Part shown: in pieces, positions 43,590 to 55,617 of the stretch
Numbering within the stretch: position 1 is the first letter of the stretch
Layout: every line of letters starts with the position of its first letter
NCBI GenBank assembly: GCA_015499995.1
Contig: JADNRV010000031.1
Location: forward strand, 124,001-188,000
From: Flammula alnicola
Taxonomy: Eukaryota; Basidiomycota; Agaricomycetes; Agaricales; Strophariaceae
Direction: 5' to 3'
DNA: 64,000 nt
The notes under the pieces: model-generated
What the model was told of the DNA's origin: nothing
The model's database searches: none
What the model saw: the letters and a program-made list of their open reading frames with translations, nothing else
Position numbers and translations under genes: made by a program

Positions 43590-44830
43590 TCCTTGCCCAG
43601 GTTGTGAATTCTTGGTGGTGGGCATCAATGGAGAGGCGACATCGTGAGTGAGGAGGTAGGTTTGGGTGTTGATATGAAGCAGCTGGATAACGTCGTCATT
43701 TCGCACAATACGGCCACGGCCAGTTTCGGGAAGAGCTTTGGTCGGCAAAATTTTCCAGAAGTTATTGGTATCATTGTGTCCATACCCGATAACTTGTTGA
43801 CCTTTTGAGTGCCTTGAATGTAATTCATAACCCAGCAGGGAAAAATGGGCCCAACCTTGACTGCTAATACGTCCATCTGCATACGTGGGTGGATAACGTT
43901 CAGGGTGGGAGTACAAAAACACTTTCGTGCCCTTGTGCTTGAGAGTGATGGTGTTGTAATAGTGAATTTCTGGCAAGCCTTGTGAGTATTTTTCACGGAG
44001 AACAGTATTAACGTTATATACTCACTTTTGCTATTGAACAACATCTCGTTTCCTGCCAGAGTCTCTTGGAACGCAGGGCTCATGAAGCTATCACCAGGGC
44101 CAGATTGAGGGAGTACAGCGAATTGGATGTAGAAGAACGACAGGTAGATAATGAAAGGAACAAGGATGAGTGCAATCGCAAATGAGCAGTGAAGCCGAAT
44201 AACTGACTTTGAAATACATACGTATAGCGAAGTTTGCGGAAACGGGTGTACGCATAGATATGAAGAAGATCAACGTGGTGTCCAGGAGAATCAAAAGCGA
44301 CTGAGCGACGTGCGCGTTGTCTGCAACAAATTATGAGACGGCGTCAAGCGAATCATGGAGATAAACGCAAAAAAAAGAATGATAAACACAGAAAAAGCAG
44401 CAATGACCGTTGAGTACCCGCTCTCCTTCATGAGAGCATAAACGATAGGGATCGTCAGACTACCAAGAATAGCAGGAAGAGCCCGCATGCCAACATATGG
44501 AACGTGGCTTGCAGTATAGCTGTCGCCGATGTTGTCGAATGTGAAATGCCCGTCGAAGCCCACAAACCAGCCAGCCAAACCGAACAATAATTTTGCGAGA
44601 CGTGGGTGAACGTCGAAGTAGTATTCACCCAGGATGTAATGTGACGCGAAATTTCCAAAGTAGACTTCATCGAAGCTGTAACGAAATAAAACATAAGGAA
44701 TACATCATCGAAAGGTAAAGGTAGAGGGGCGACGACTTACACCACCTGGTCTGGGTGATTGATCTTGTAGAACCGCAGCGCAAACGCCAGAGCTGTAAGT
44801 AAGAGCGGCGACAACGACAACGCTAGCCCT
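43590..44830 (-). pseudogene. truncated protein O-mannosyltransferase (PMT) copy
   Basis: On the minus strand, fragments in order read LLLTALAFALRFYKINHPDQ, FDEVYFGNFASHYIL, YYFDVHPRLAKLLFGLAGWF, DGHFTFDNIGDSYTASHVPY, MRALPAILGSLTIPIVYALM, DNAHVAQSLLILLDTTLIFF. After a gap follow SGPGDSFMSPAFQETLAGNE and the MIR-domain part GTKVFLYSHPERYPPTYADG, HNDTNNFWKILPTKALPETG and DDVIQLLHI. PMTs transfer mannose from dolichyl-phosphate mannose to Ser/Thr in the ER. Here the N-terminus is missing, the middle membrane helices are lost and the frame breaks near 44330 and 44210. The family DExHFG and HPPLGK motifs are changed to DEVYFG and HPRLAK, and the 3' half is absent. It is a pseudogene. Confidence 0.82.
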
Positions 44831-45340
44831 AGGCATCTCTTAAAAGGAGCTCAAACTGGGTTCTATTCCTCTAAACTCGCAGAACACTCTTCAGCAAAAC
44901 GTAGGCCTTCATCACCAGAAAAAAGGTCACGTACGGGGTTCTGATAAACGGTGTCAACATGCTCGTCATCTTGAGTATCTGAGTGCTCTAAGCGATTCTG
45001 CGCGTGTTTGCCTGCGGCGGAGCGCAGATTTCCCCTTGCCTGCCATGACTGGGAGGGGTAGAATTGCGATTTCAGCTAACAGGCGTATTGAAAGAGATTT
45101 AGGCTTTAGCTAACGAGCCCACGAATAAGCATTACGTAATAGTATCAGGGGTTGACAATCAACCAACCAAGATCCTCGAACTGCCTCCAACGAGGCGGAC
45201 TCGCAATGCACAGGAAAACCGGGGTATAATGCTCGGTAACAGTGACAATGGTGCCGCCTATACGTGTCAATAATGGGAGGTCACAATAATGCACATTTTC
45301 TCATCTATTATTTTCACCGCTATATTCCCAAAGCCCCATC
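44831..45340. other. spacer of F-box unit 3
   Basis: From about 44990 the sequence repeats the spacer block seen near 37389 and 47243 (TCTGCGCGTGTTTGCCTG). It then contains the uninterrupted counterpart of the long-TIR element's insertion site (CCTCGAACTGCCTCC near 45173). No gene was recognised. Confidence 0.55.
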
Positions 45341-46943
45341 CTATGCCTCCAGATCATACCAGCTTCTCAAAGCTCTCCCCTCATATGCATCTAGAGCTTT
45401 CACCTGTACGCACACATCATCGCCCGATACAGAACTTTCACGGACCACGCTCCACCAGCTGGGAAAACCCGTAACTAGGTTGATTTCCTTGCAGATGTCG
45501 ATATGCTTCAGCGTTGGTATGTTCCTTGCATAGGAAAGCGCAATGGCCTGTGCTGTGAGCAAGGACTGGATTTCTGGGCTTGTACGGTCACCTATTACAT
45601 GTCTAGTCCCCCTAAGAATGAGGGAAACATAGGCTAGGGGCACAGAAGCCAGGCTGCGAGGAACCTGGATGCACTGAGTAGAATTTAGTAACCTTCAAAA
45701 CCAACGGTGAATCGGACACGAGTCTTACCAAGAGATCCAGCTCATCTGGGGCGTTTGCATGCAACGAAATAGCCAAATATGTCAAATGAGGTAGAGTGTG
45801 GCCCAAGGCCTTCCACCAAGACAGAGGCATGACATCTCTGTGTTTGAAGTGGAGACTTTTTAGAAAAGGTACAGCTCGCGTTACAGCGAATGCAGGTGTA
45901 GCGTCGTCGTCTTCAGCTCTCCAAGTTGTGTCCACCACCACACGACGTAGATGGCTGTGAGCAGCAGTGGAGGCAAGGAAAACATGGAGGTCCTTGTATC
46001 GTCCCTTGATAGAAACCAGAGTGGGAAATGAAACTTTGTGGGTTTGGGCAGGTGCATCGCGATGCGAGAACGGCGAGAAGCCGAAAATGAGGGTGCGCAA
46101 GGCTGGGAATGCACTTGCGAGGGCTTTTGTAGATACGTCGCAGCTGTCCAGAGAAAGTATCATGACGTTGGCAAAGATCACTGGAGTCTTGATTTCGTTG
46201 CGGCCTTCTTCCGATTCCTCGTCGTGCAGCAAGTCGTGCAGGTTACATTCCGTGAGATCGATCTCTGTCAAACGTCCCCTGGTATTGAACAGGACACTTC
46301 CCATTCCTTGGCCTGCGGTGAGCTCTAACTGCTTCAGGTCATTGTGTACGTTGAATTTGATTGTCTGCAAGTTTGTAACGTCTTTCCTCAAGTCCATCGC
46401 CTGCCCGAAACGATTTGATGCAACGAGTCCTACACACCACAGGTCGATATAAGTGAGCCGCGGCACGCTGACGAGCGCGAGAGCAAAATCAGGGGAATGA
46501 AAGGCAATTTCTTCCACATCGCCTTGGATGAAGATGGAGTGGAGGTTGGGCATGAGCGCCAAAGCACGGGTCAGGACAGGTGCCCAGGTGGATATGGGGT
46601 ATTCTTCATTTTCTGCAAGAACACGCATGTCTCCAATCCATACAGTGGTTTCTAAGGCGAGACACCCTATTTCAAGTTTGATTATGTACCTGCCTGCGCC
46701 CAAAATCTCTGTTCGACGACCAACGTCGGGATCCTCGACATTCCTTGACTGTGTGTTGTTGAGGATGAAATTCAGGAAGGTGAGGAGCTCTTGAGGATTT
46801 CGATCGAGGGAGACCGTACGCAATAGATGAGGCAATGCAAGAATGCGGATGTGTGAGGAGACAAGAGAAAGGACCGCGAGCGAGGACGTTGGACAAGCTT
46901 CAAGAATATGATCCAGCACGTCATCGTTAGGAGTATTACCCAT
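45341..46943 (-). CDS. F-box/LRR-like protein, unit 3
   Basis: Exons 45729-46943 and 45341-45673 give 515 aa; the intron is 55 nt, with GTAAGACT and CTACTCAG. The protein keeps the same architecture as unit 2 (MGNTPNDDVLDHILEACPTS, LTEIDLTECNLHDLLHDEES, ALRSWYDLEA). Without splicing, the first exon would run on to a different stop at 45612 (443 aa). The spliced form is preferred because the second exon is open and conserved in all units. Differences from the sister copies are scattered through the LRR part. Confidence 0.72.
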
Positions 46944-47626
46944 GTTTGCAAAAGAGGGCCTACGGGTGCGAGATGTGGAGAATCGAAGCGCTATTTGAAG
47001 TCGACATAGATGGATGACAGCAGGGCCAGCGATGTGTACTCAGGCCGACGACTTCAGGTTGGAACTGGGATGGCTATCTCGCAACTACCTCTTCTTCGGC
47101 TGTATGGCCTTGTTGTCCGCCATGATCACCTCGTCTTGAACGCATTCATATATAGTAATTCTCTACGTAGTGCCATTGTCGATGTTAACTGATACACATG
47201 TAATACAACTAGAAAAAGAGAGGAATGCCAGAGGAAAATGGATTCTGCGCGTGTTTGCCTGTCGCGGAGCGTATAAACCCCCTTGCCTGCCGTGACTGGG
47301 AGGCGTAGTAGAATTGCGATTTCAGCGACAGCTAAGGCTAATGCTGGGCGTATCGAAAAAAAGTTAGTCAACGGGATGTTCAACGAGCCCCATGCCACGA
47401 ATAAGAGCGAATAAGCCGTAATAGTCTGAGGGGTTAGACGTCAAGCAACCGTTGAACCAAGATCCTCGAACTTGCCCTCAACGAGTCGGACTCGCAATGC
47501 ACGGGAAAACCTGGGTATAATTCTCCGTCAAAGCGATAATGCTGCCGCCCATACGTGTCGATAATGAGAGGTCACAATAATGCAAATTATTTTCAACGCT
47601 ATATTCCCAAAAGCCCCATCCGGATC
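46944..47626. other. leader of unit 3 and spacer of unit 4
   Basis: Contains the repeated MADNKAIQPKKR leader start at about 47120 on the minus strand, followed by the spacer block near 47243 that is shared with 37389 and 44996. The uninterrupted counterpart of the long-TIR insertion site lies near 47465. No other gene was recognised. Confidence 0.55.
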
Positions 47627-49232
47627 CTATGCCTCCAGGTCATACCAGCTTCTCAAGGCTCTCCCCTCAGATTCGTCTAGAGCTTTCACATGTACACACA
47701 CGACATCGCCCAACACAGAACTTTCACGAACCACCCTCCACCAGCTAGTCAAACCCTTAACTCCGTCGATTGTCTTGCAGATGTCGACATACTTCAGCGT
47801 TGGTATGTTCCTTGCATAGGAAAGCGCAACGGCCGGTGCTGTGAGCAAGGACTGGATTTCTGGACTTGTACCGTCACCTATTACATGTGCATCCCCCCGG
47901 AGAATGAGGGAAACATATACTAGGGGCACGGAAGCCAGGCGGCGAGGAACCTGGTTGCACTGAGTAGAATTTAGTAACCTTTCAAAGCAACGGTGAATCG
48001 GACACAAGGCTCACCAAGAGATCCAGCTCATCTGTGGCGTCTGCACCCAACAGAATATCCAAATATGTCAAATGAGGTAGAGTGTGGCCCAAGGCCTTCC
48101 ACCAAGATAAAGGCATGACCTCATTGTGGGTGAAGTGGAGACTTTTCAGAAAAGGTACGGCTCGCGTTGCAGCGAATGCAGGTGTAGCATCGTCGTCTCC
48201 AGATCTCCAAGTATAGTCCACCACCACCACACGACGTAGATGGTTGTGAGCAGCAGTGGAGTCAAGGAAAATATGGAGGTCCTTGTATAGTCCCTGGATA
48301 GAAACCAAACTCGAAAATGAAACTTTGTGGGTTTGGGGAGATGCATCGCGATGCGAGAACGGCGAGAAGCCGAAAATGAGGGTGCGCAAGGCCGGGAATG
48401 CACTTGCGAGGGCTTTAAGAGATACATCGCAGCAGTGCAGAGAGAGTATCACGACGTTGGGGAAGACAACCGGAGGTTTGATTTCGTTGCGGCCTTCTTC
48501 CGATTCCTCATCGTGCAGCAAGTTGCGCAGGTTACATTCAAAGAGATCGATCTCCGTCAAACGTTCCCTGGTATGGAACAGGACGCTTCCCATTCCTTCG
48601 CATGCGGTGAGATCCAGCTGCTCCAGGTCCTCGTGTACATTGAATTTGACTGTTTGCAAGTTGGTAACATCTTTCCTCAAATCCATCGCCTCTCCGAAAC
48701 GATTTGATGCAACGAGTCCTACACTCCACAGGTCGATATAAGTGAGCCGGGGAAGGCTGAAGAGCGCGAGGGCGAAATCGGGGGAATGAAAGGCAATTTC
48801 TTCCACATCGCCTTCGATCAAGATGGAGTGGAGGTTGGGCATGAGCGCCAAAGCACGGGTCAGAATAGGTGCCCAGGTGGATACGGGGTATTCTTCCTTC
48901 TCTGCAAGAACAGGCAGGTCGTCAACCCATACAGTGGTGTAGAAGGCGAAATTCTTTATTTCGAGTTTGACTATGTACCTGCCTGCGCCCAAAACCTCTG
49001 TTCGAGGATCAACGTCGGGATCCTCGACATTCCTTGACTGTGTGTTGTTGAGGATGAAATTCAGGAAGGTAAGGACTTGTTGAGGATTTTGGTTGAGGGA
49101 TACCGTACGCAATAGATGAGGCAATGCAAGAAGGCGGATGTGCGAAGAGACAAGAGAAAGGACCGCGAGCGAGGACGTTGGACAAGCTTGAAGAATATGA
49201 TCCAGCACATCATCGTTAGGAGTATTACCCAT
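47627..49232 (-). CDS. F-box/LRR-like protein, unit 4
   Basis: Exons 48015-49232 (406 codons) and 47627-47959 give 516 aa; the intron is 55 nt, with GTGAGCCT and CTACTCAG. The sequence is close to units 2 and 3 (MGNTPNDDVLDHILQACPTS, LPRLTYIDLWSVGLVA, ALRSWYDLEA) and carries one extra codon around VVVDYTWRSGDD. It lies next to CBS; together, this unit and the CBS 3' end appear to be the source of the duplication seen around 42.3-43.6 kb. Confidence 0.72.
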
Positions 49233-49963
49233 GTTTTGAATGTGTCGCGACTCGCAAAAGAGGGCCTACGGTTGCAAGATCTGGAGAATCAAACTGTTGA
49301 CGAGGATGAATGACAGGTTGCAGTGCCAGAAGGTTGCAGACCGGAATGGCTATCTCCCAAGATCGATCACCGATTTGTGGGCAGCGCATGCTACATAGTG
49401 TGGACAGAGGACACTACTCGTAGTGTGGGCGGAATTTGACACTAGCGTGAGCAAAGCTCGACGCTGATTCTGTATAAAGGAATGACATTGACGTCAAGTG
49501 GCAGTCGAGCTGGTCTCATCACTGCACCTGCACTTTTCAACTCTTCAGCGCTCAGCGTGCGCAGGTCGCCCGTAGACAATCCTAATCGCCATCTGTTCTC
49601 TATCTCTCTATCATGCACTTTTCGCCTTTTCTGTTTATAGCCGAGAATCGAAGCGTTATTTGAAATCGACGTGGATGGATGACAGCTCAGTATGGATATC
49701 TCCGAAGTAAGTACCACCTCTTCTTAGGCTGTATGGCCTTGTTGTCCGCCATGATCAGGGTTCAAACGTTCACCGGTCAACTCCTCGTCTTGAACGCATT
49801 CATAAATACTCTAAGTAGTGCCATTGTCAACGTTAACTGGTACATATGTAATACAACTAAAATAAGAAAGGAGTGCCCTAGGAAAAAGGAAAAATCTATG
49901 TATGAACGTAAATGCTGCTTGACGTTCGACCGAGCCCGGTAACTGTATTCCACATCCAATTCA
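49233..49963. other. leader of unit 4 and CBS downstream region
   Basis: The stretch holds about 370 bp without similarity to the other units (49262-49640), then the repeated leader with the MADNKAI start near 49752. The sequence TTGACGTTCGACCG near 49918 is duplicated at about 42335. A minus-strand frame at 49442-49717 is not recognised. Confidence 0.5.
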
Positions 49964-51601
49964 TCAATGCAAGGCAGGGGTAGGACTTGCGGCACTTGCA
50001 AGACTTTCGGGTGGATTCGAAATCGGTTCACTCTCTGCTTCATTCTTCGTAGGTTCCTTCTTCTGCAGGATCTGTGCAATGGTACCAGAAAGAGGTGAAG
50101 CCTCTTGGTCCATGGCTATCTTCAAGAACCACGGTTTGCTCATGTAATTTCGAATCCTAGGGAAAGAGGCCTTAGCCACAGTCCAAGGTGCACCTTCAAA
50201 AACCAAGGCTTACCCATCAGGAAGCAGAACGACGACATTCTTTCCAGAGGTATTGGCGACAGCCTTCCCTTCGTCACTCTTCAGCCATCGCAAGGCACCA
50301 GAGAGCGCACTGCCGCTACTGCCTCCCACCAAAAGGCCCTCGCTTCTCATCATTTGCTGAACTGCAGCAAACGATTCTTCGTCCGAGGTTTTCATCCAAA
50401 CGTCAACATCGTCACGGCACAGAACATCTGGGACGAAGTCATAACCGATTCCTTCAACGATATATTGGGCGCCATTGTCAGCTGTGTTCAGGCTCTCTGG
50501 CAGTGCTAGAATGCTGCCTTTCTGTAACCCAGGTATGTTAGAGATAACAAAGACCAGCAAGTCAAGAAAATAACCTACAGGATCAACTCCAATAACTGTG
50601 CAATCTGGGTTGTGCGTCTTCTTGATGGCTCTTGAGATACCCGTGACTGTACCTCCAGTACCTGCGCCCGCGACCATGACGTCAACCTTTTCAGATGAAG
50701 GTCTTGCAGATGTGGAAGGCGTTGAAACAACAGCCTCGATAATTTCGGGGCCTGTTGTCAGCTCATGGGCGAGGGGATTATTTACCTATGAACAAGCATA
50801 CTTAGAATCGACTATCCTCATGAAAAGAAAGAAACGACGTACGTTTCGGTATTGGTCAAGAATGATCCCATAGGGGATTTCTCGCTGTAACCGGTTCGCC
50901 ACTCCTACGATCGTTAAGGAATTCAGCCACGAGAGTACTATGGCGATGAGTTTGGCCTCTACCTATGTGGCTGTCTGGAGAGTCCCAAGCCGCCTCCGTT
51001 GGTGTGCGGACAACTTCAGCACCGAGAGCACGAAGAAGAGCTTCTTTTTCCTATAGTACAAAAGGAGCGGTTGAGTGGATGTTGAAAAGGCACTGATGAT
51101 AGTTATAGACCTACAAGAGACATCTTATTGGGCAGAGTTATGATGACTGCATATCCCTTATCTATAGTATTCAGTATTTGTTCTCAGCAGGCGTCCGTTG
51201 AGCGCTTTACCTTGATGGCGCAGGCCATAGCCAATCCAATTCCTAGGCAAGCAAAGAGGATAAGAAACACCGCCGATGTCCAGGAATCGATGAAACGTGC
51301 CTGTATTGCCAGAGGTCGGCTCGATGACCACACTCTTGCCCGGGATGAGCTTTCCTTCCTTCTCAGCGGCTTCTACCATCGCCTTTGCGATTCGATCCTT
51401 AACCGATCCTCCTGCAGACATGAACTCTACTTTGCCCACTACATACAATACTTCAGTCAATTCTCAACGAAAAATGCTCTGGCATAAGAGGGGCTTACGG
51501 AGGTTGCATTTGAGGTCATTGGCCTGCGCAATCTTGTCAAGGCGGATGAGAGGCGTGTGACCAACACCGCCGAGAGCGTTGTCGAGAATGTGGGTGTGCA
51601 T
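49964..51601 (-). CDS. CYS4: cystathionine beta-synthase
   Basis: The start at 51601 ([20 protein letters not shown]) gives the normal family N-terminus. Next come [20 protein letters not shown] with the PLP-binding lysine, [31 protein letters not shown] (partly from the exon near 51120), [55 protein letters not shown] and [20 protein letters not shown]. The last exon carries [20 protein letters not shown] and stops at 49964. The enzyme condenses serine and homocysteine to cystathionine in transsulfuration. The C-terminus is short, without the paired regulatory CBS domains of yeast Cys4 or the human enzyme. Upstream in-frame codons extend to 51811, but the family start fits 51601. Confidence 0.9.
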
Positions 51602-54063
51602 TGTTACTTGCTTGGAAGCAGTGAAGGTTTGTGGTTGTGGTTTGAGTTTCACTGTTCGAAGGACAGGAGAGTACATATTCATCAAGGTCGCCCTCGGCCC
51701 AGATGTTCCGCTCCCGGCGCCTTGCGGACGGATCTCGAGAGTTCTCGAACCGGGTAAGTTGCCGCTGTCGTCATATTTTTGCACTGTGCCATATGCTTTG
51801 GCTTGCGACACGTCGTCTCACAGACTCTTGCCCTCGTCGCATGTGCATCTGGTCTCAGGAAGTTTGACACGACGCCTCTCGACTCCAAGCAGTCCTACGT
51901 AATACGCAATCCATGTTCCAAAAAACTTGCACGTTTGAATCCACGGTTGCCTTGCCACAGTGGCAAGCAGTAGTGCTGAAAAAAATTTCAAGACCTAACA
52001 GCCTGTAATCGTTGCTCATGGTATGAAGCTATTGATATTTCAACATCCCCAGCGTGCCATTCAGTGGACACATCTGCCAACGGCCGCGCGCTGCATGGAA
52101 CGAATTCGGATACGACACCCGTACGGGCAAGCACGACAAGCATCTTCTGGTTAACCTTGTGTATGTATCACGACTGTCAAATTCTGGGAATTGTACGCGT
52201 TATCGTGCTCTATTTAGGCGTGTCTAAGCCTATGGCCTGCCTTAGCAAGCAAGATTTTCCATCAGCAGAAGGACGCGTCACTATCTTGCTCTATGTCTAT
52301 TGGGATATTCCTGGCCATTTCTGCCATCACGATCGCGCTAAATATCAAACCTCTTGACACCATCGAGACTTACGCTTGGTGGATCGGAAAATGCTGCTGC
52401 ATCTCATTATGAGCGCTTTAGAAAATGGAGTCGATAGATTCCAATTTTAATGTGGACCGCGGTACGCTGCATAAAACAGTCTATCTTCGCCTACAACTTA
52501 CCAAGCAGCCCGTTAATCTTAGGACACCGACCATGAATAATACATTTCGTCCATTTTTGGGGTGATGGCAGGAGGTATTCTCGAAAGGTCTCTGTCTTTC
52601 TGAAGCCTCTGATGCAGTTTAATTGAAATTTGCCCATGCCAGAATTCCCAAAATACCACCAATGGCGGCGTCTTGATCTCAAGGGTGCAGATATTCTGAT
52701 GCAAGATATTCTGATGCAATGACTATCTGGTCTTCTGTCAGCAAGTCAAGTCAACGTCGCTGGAGGAGCAGCATATCCATGCGATCCTCCAGGCTCCAAC
52801 TAAAGTCGACCCGACGTCGACACCGAGACCGAGCTGACCGAATGGCTGAGCACAAAAACCTGAGGACGAATTATAATCTGCACGTATTTATGGCTCGTGA
52901 GGCTTTGACAAATTGAAGGCTCGGCAAACCCACCCCAGAATAAGTATTCTTGTTACCATATCGACTTTCCGACTCGGCCGAGCCATCTTTACTCTGTGCG
53001 GCCTCGGGTGCGGAAGTTGCCTGCAAAATGCTGCGAGTGCGACGGTGCGCGAGAGCGTGTGGTCTATGGCTGTGCAGCGTACGCCATCCATGGCATGATC
53101 CTTTCCGTGTATACGAACTGCGAAACTCTCACCCAACGCTAATCTACTGGGTGGCACTGTATTGACGAGAAACCATCTGTCAAGAGCTATCAAAGCTTCA
53201 CATTTTCGAGTTGCCAGATACATAGCGATACTTCAATAAACTTGGGATATTCATGCGATAAAGTATCGGATCGGGTACGGACATGGGTGCCCACGAGGCT
53301 CACACCACTCTTTCTAGGACGCGTTCCGCCAACTTTTTCACGCGCGTGTGGCTGGTCGGAATATAATACACACATACGCCGCACTGCACGCACACATCGC
53401 GCTTCCTGACAACCTCATCAACAGTCGTTTCTATCATGAACTCAGCACGATTGGTTCCGTGTGTCGTTGCACATCGCGAAATAAATATGCTCCCTGCAAT
53501 AGATTTACATTCACTCTCGCATGCAATTATCATGGGTCCAGTAATACAATTGAGCCAGTCAGACGGATATTTCAAACCTTTCACATTACTTTTTATATCT
53601 AGCTTAGTAGAGCGCTATGTAGTAAATATACCAACAAGTATTGCGAGCGAGGGTCATCAATCAGTCTCATGGAATCCAAGATCCACTCCACTTGCACAGA
53701 CATCGATATCACTTCGAATGTTCTAAAATTCCTCGACGGGCTCAGTTGGAAATGGCAATTTGGGAAATGCAGTAGTTGGAACCCACCAAGCTCCACACCG
53801 TGTACTCGTACTATTATAAGTACGTTGGAGGAGGCTGTGAGGGGCTGACATAGTGGGATATGTAGATCACATATACAATTTTACATACATACTACATTCT
53901 GTACACGGTCCAGCTATCGTTACATGCTCAATTTAACCAACACATATTTCTTCAAGTTATCAACGTCGTCGATGCCGTTATGTACTCCACCTCCTTACCC
54001 CACAGTCATCCAATCATTTCGACAACGTTGGTTCCTTATTCGAAGCTTGCTTTCGGCAAACGA
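51602..54063. other. 2.5-kb intergenic region
   Basis: No gene is supported. Minor structure: a 17-bp palindrome CTTGCCAC-A-GTGGCAAG near 51953, and a 15-bp tandem duplication GATATTCTGATGCAA near 52690. Short frames on both strands (for example 52064-52357 plus and 53300-53584 minus) lack similarity and exon signals. The CBS promoter should lie in the first few hundred bases. Confidence 0.5.
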
Positions 54064-55617
54064 CTACGCGTGTTTCTTGAGCAGCTCATCGTTGAGAGGC
54101 CAAGGCCTGCCCATCCACGTCATGAGCTCCGTGTGGTCTCTAAACGCGTCGTCCGTGTTCGGATGGATGAGCACCCTGGTAACCGTTAATGGAACGGAAC
54201 CGGTAAGGGGATGCGGGTGCCAGTGCGCGTGAAGTCGATACATTGTCCCATTGACGAGTTGGTAACCGTCAGGATTCACCGGTAATTTCGAGATCCACGA
54301 ATAACGTCAAGGTTAAAGCAACACAAAATCGCAAGTGTGGTAGTAAACAAGAGATTTAAAAAAAAAACAATTGGCAGTCAGATTCCGAGTCTGAGTATGT
54401 AAAACGGCGAAGAAACTCACGAGCACGGACCGCGATATACGCTAAGCCAAGCGAACATGGCCCCAGTCTGATGTGGCGTAAAGGTGTTCACTTCGAACAT
54501 GGCCGTAGGATGCGGGCCTATATGTACATACGATTCAAGTTCGCGCATGGATTGTCGACGGGCGTAAAAATTCCAATGGAATCGACGAGAAGAATTCGAG
54601 TATGTATGGCGACATACATCACGACCAAGTGGTTGTGCATATGTATGTGTGGATATCACATATATTTCGAGAAGCCAGCCGATGATATTTGTTTGAATTG
54701 CGATGAGAGTTTTGTGCAGTGCCAAGTGCACAAATTGCATTGCACCCGCGTCGTTGGAGAAGGCCGAGGAAGGAGTCCGGACCCGCAGAGAGAAAAACAC
54801 AAGGAAGGAATGAAGGAAGGAAGGAAAGAAGCGAGTCAGCATATTGCACACGCGTATAATTCGTTTATCCAGCCAGGGAAAAATGGAGGTGCTCAATGTC
54901 CGAAACGACATCCGGGCCCATTCGAACTCGGAAAAACAAGTACTATGTATCAGAAATAGAAGCCAGAAAGTGACTTACCGACGGCTTTATCCCAGAAACG
55001 ATATATCCGGAGCTGTTTAACGAGTGAATCAGATTCAATAACCATTGAACATTCCATTTCCAACAAAACAAAAAAAAGTAAAGACATAGATACCTCGGGG
55101 AACTCTCTGCGGATGCGTTCATGCAGTTCCTTTGCGTATTGCGCCTCGGCTTTGTTGGTTGGCATGTAGTATACTGTGTAGAGTAGAGGTAAGAATGATA
55201 TGATCAGTAACTGAATCAATGATGCATGTCGGGAAGGGGATGGATTGATTAGATTGCATGCAGAGCACTACTGTAAGCAAAATTCAAATCAATAGGAATC
55301 AGAACCCGGTGCTGATAAGCGCCAAAGTTCCATGCTGATTTGGTGATGCCCCGTTCGTCCTTCTCTTTCTGATCCTACGGCAAGCCTCATCATACCAAGG
55401 ACGAAAGCAACTCACCATGGAAATCAAACCCGTTATTCGACGAGTCGATAGGCGTCGGGAACGTCTCGTAGGCAGGCGAGAGTTTAGGCTCGCCCTCGCG
55501 CTCGCGCGGGGGGTTGTACAGCGACTTGCCGTCGGCGTTGAGCTGGTCTGTGGGGAGCGGCGGGGCGGACTCGTACCCTTCGAGTGGGGATTTCAGCCAG
55601 GGTCCGTTGGATGGCAT
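54064..55617 (-). CDS. DOPA 4,5-dioxygenase-like protein
   Basis: The start MPSNGPWLKSPLEGYESAPP at 55617 is followed by GFDFH at the end of exon 1 (donor at 55415). Later exons read VYYMPTNKAEAQYAKELHER and REFPE, LRIYRFWDKAVG, PHPTAMFEVNTFTPHQTGAM with FAWLSVYRGPCS, and after a 240-nt intron VLIHPNTDDAFRDHTELMTW with GRPWPLNDELLKKHA (stop at 54064). The conserved His residues of the family (FDFH, PHPTAMF, TPHQTG, LIHPNT) are present. Extradiol opening of L-DOPA by the Amanita enzyme gives betalain and muscaflavin precursors, but most Agaricomycete homologues have unknown substrates. Reading through the last intron would insert a His-rich stretch that is not part of the family. Confidence 0.82.

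Noticed and set aside
54080..54416. His-rich reading of the stretch before VLIHPNT in the DOPA-dioxygenase-like gene as coding sequence
   Set aside because: It contains stops further upstream and interrupts a conserved family block (GPCS-VLIHPN). A 240-nt GT-AG intron restores the block exactly.
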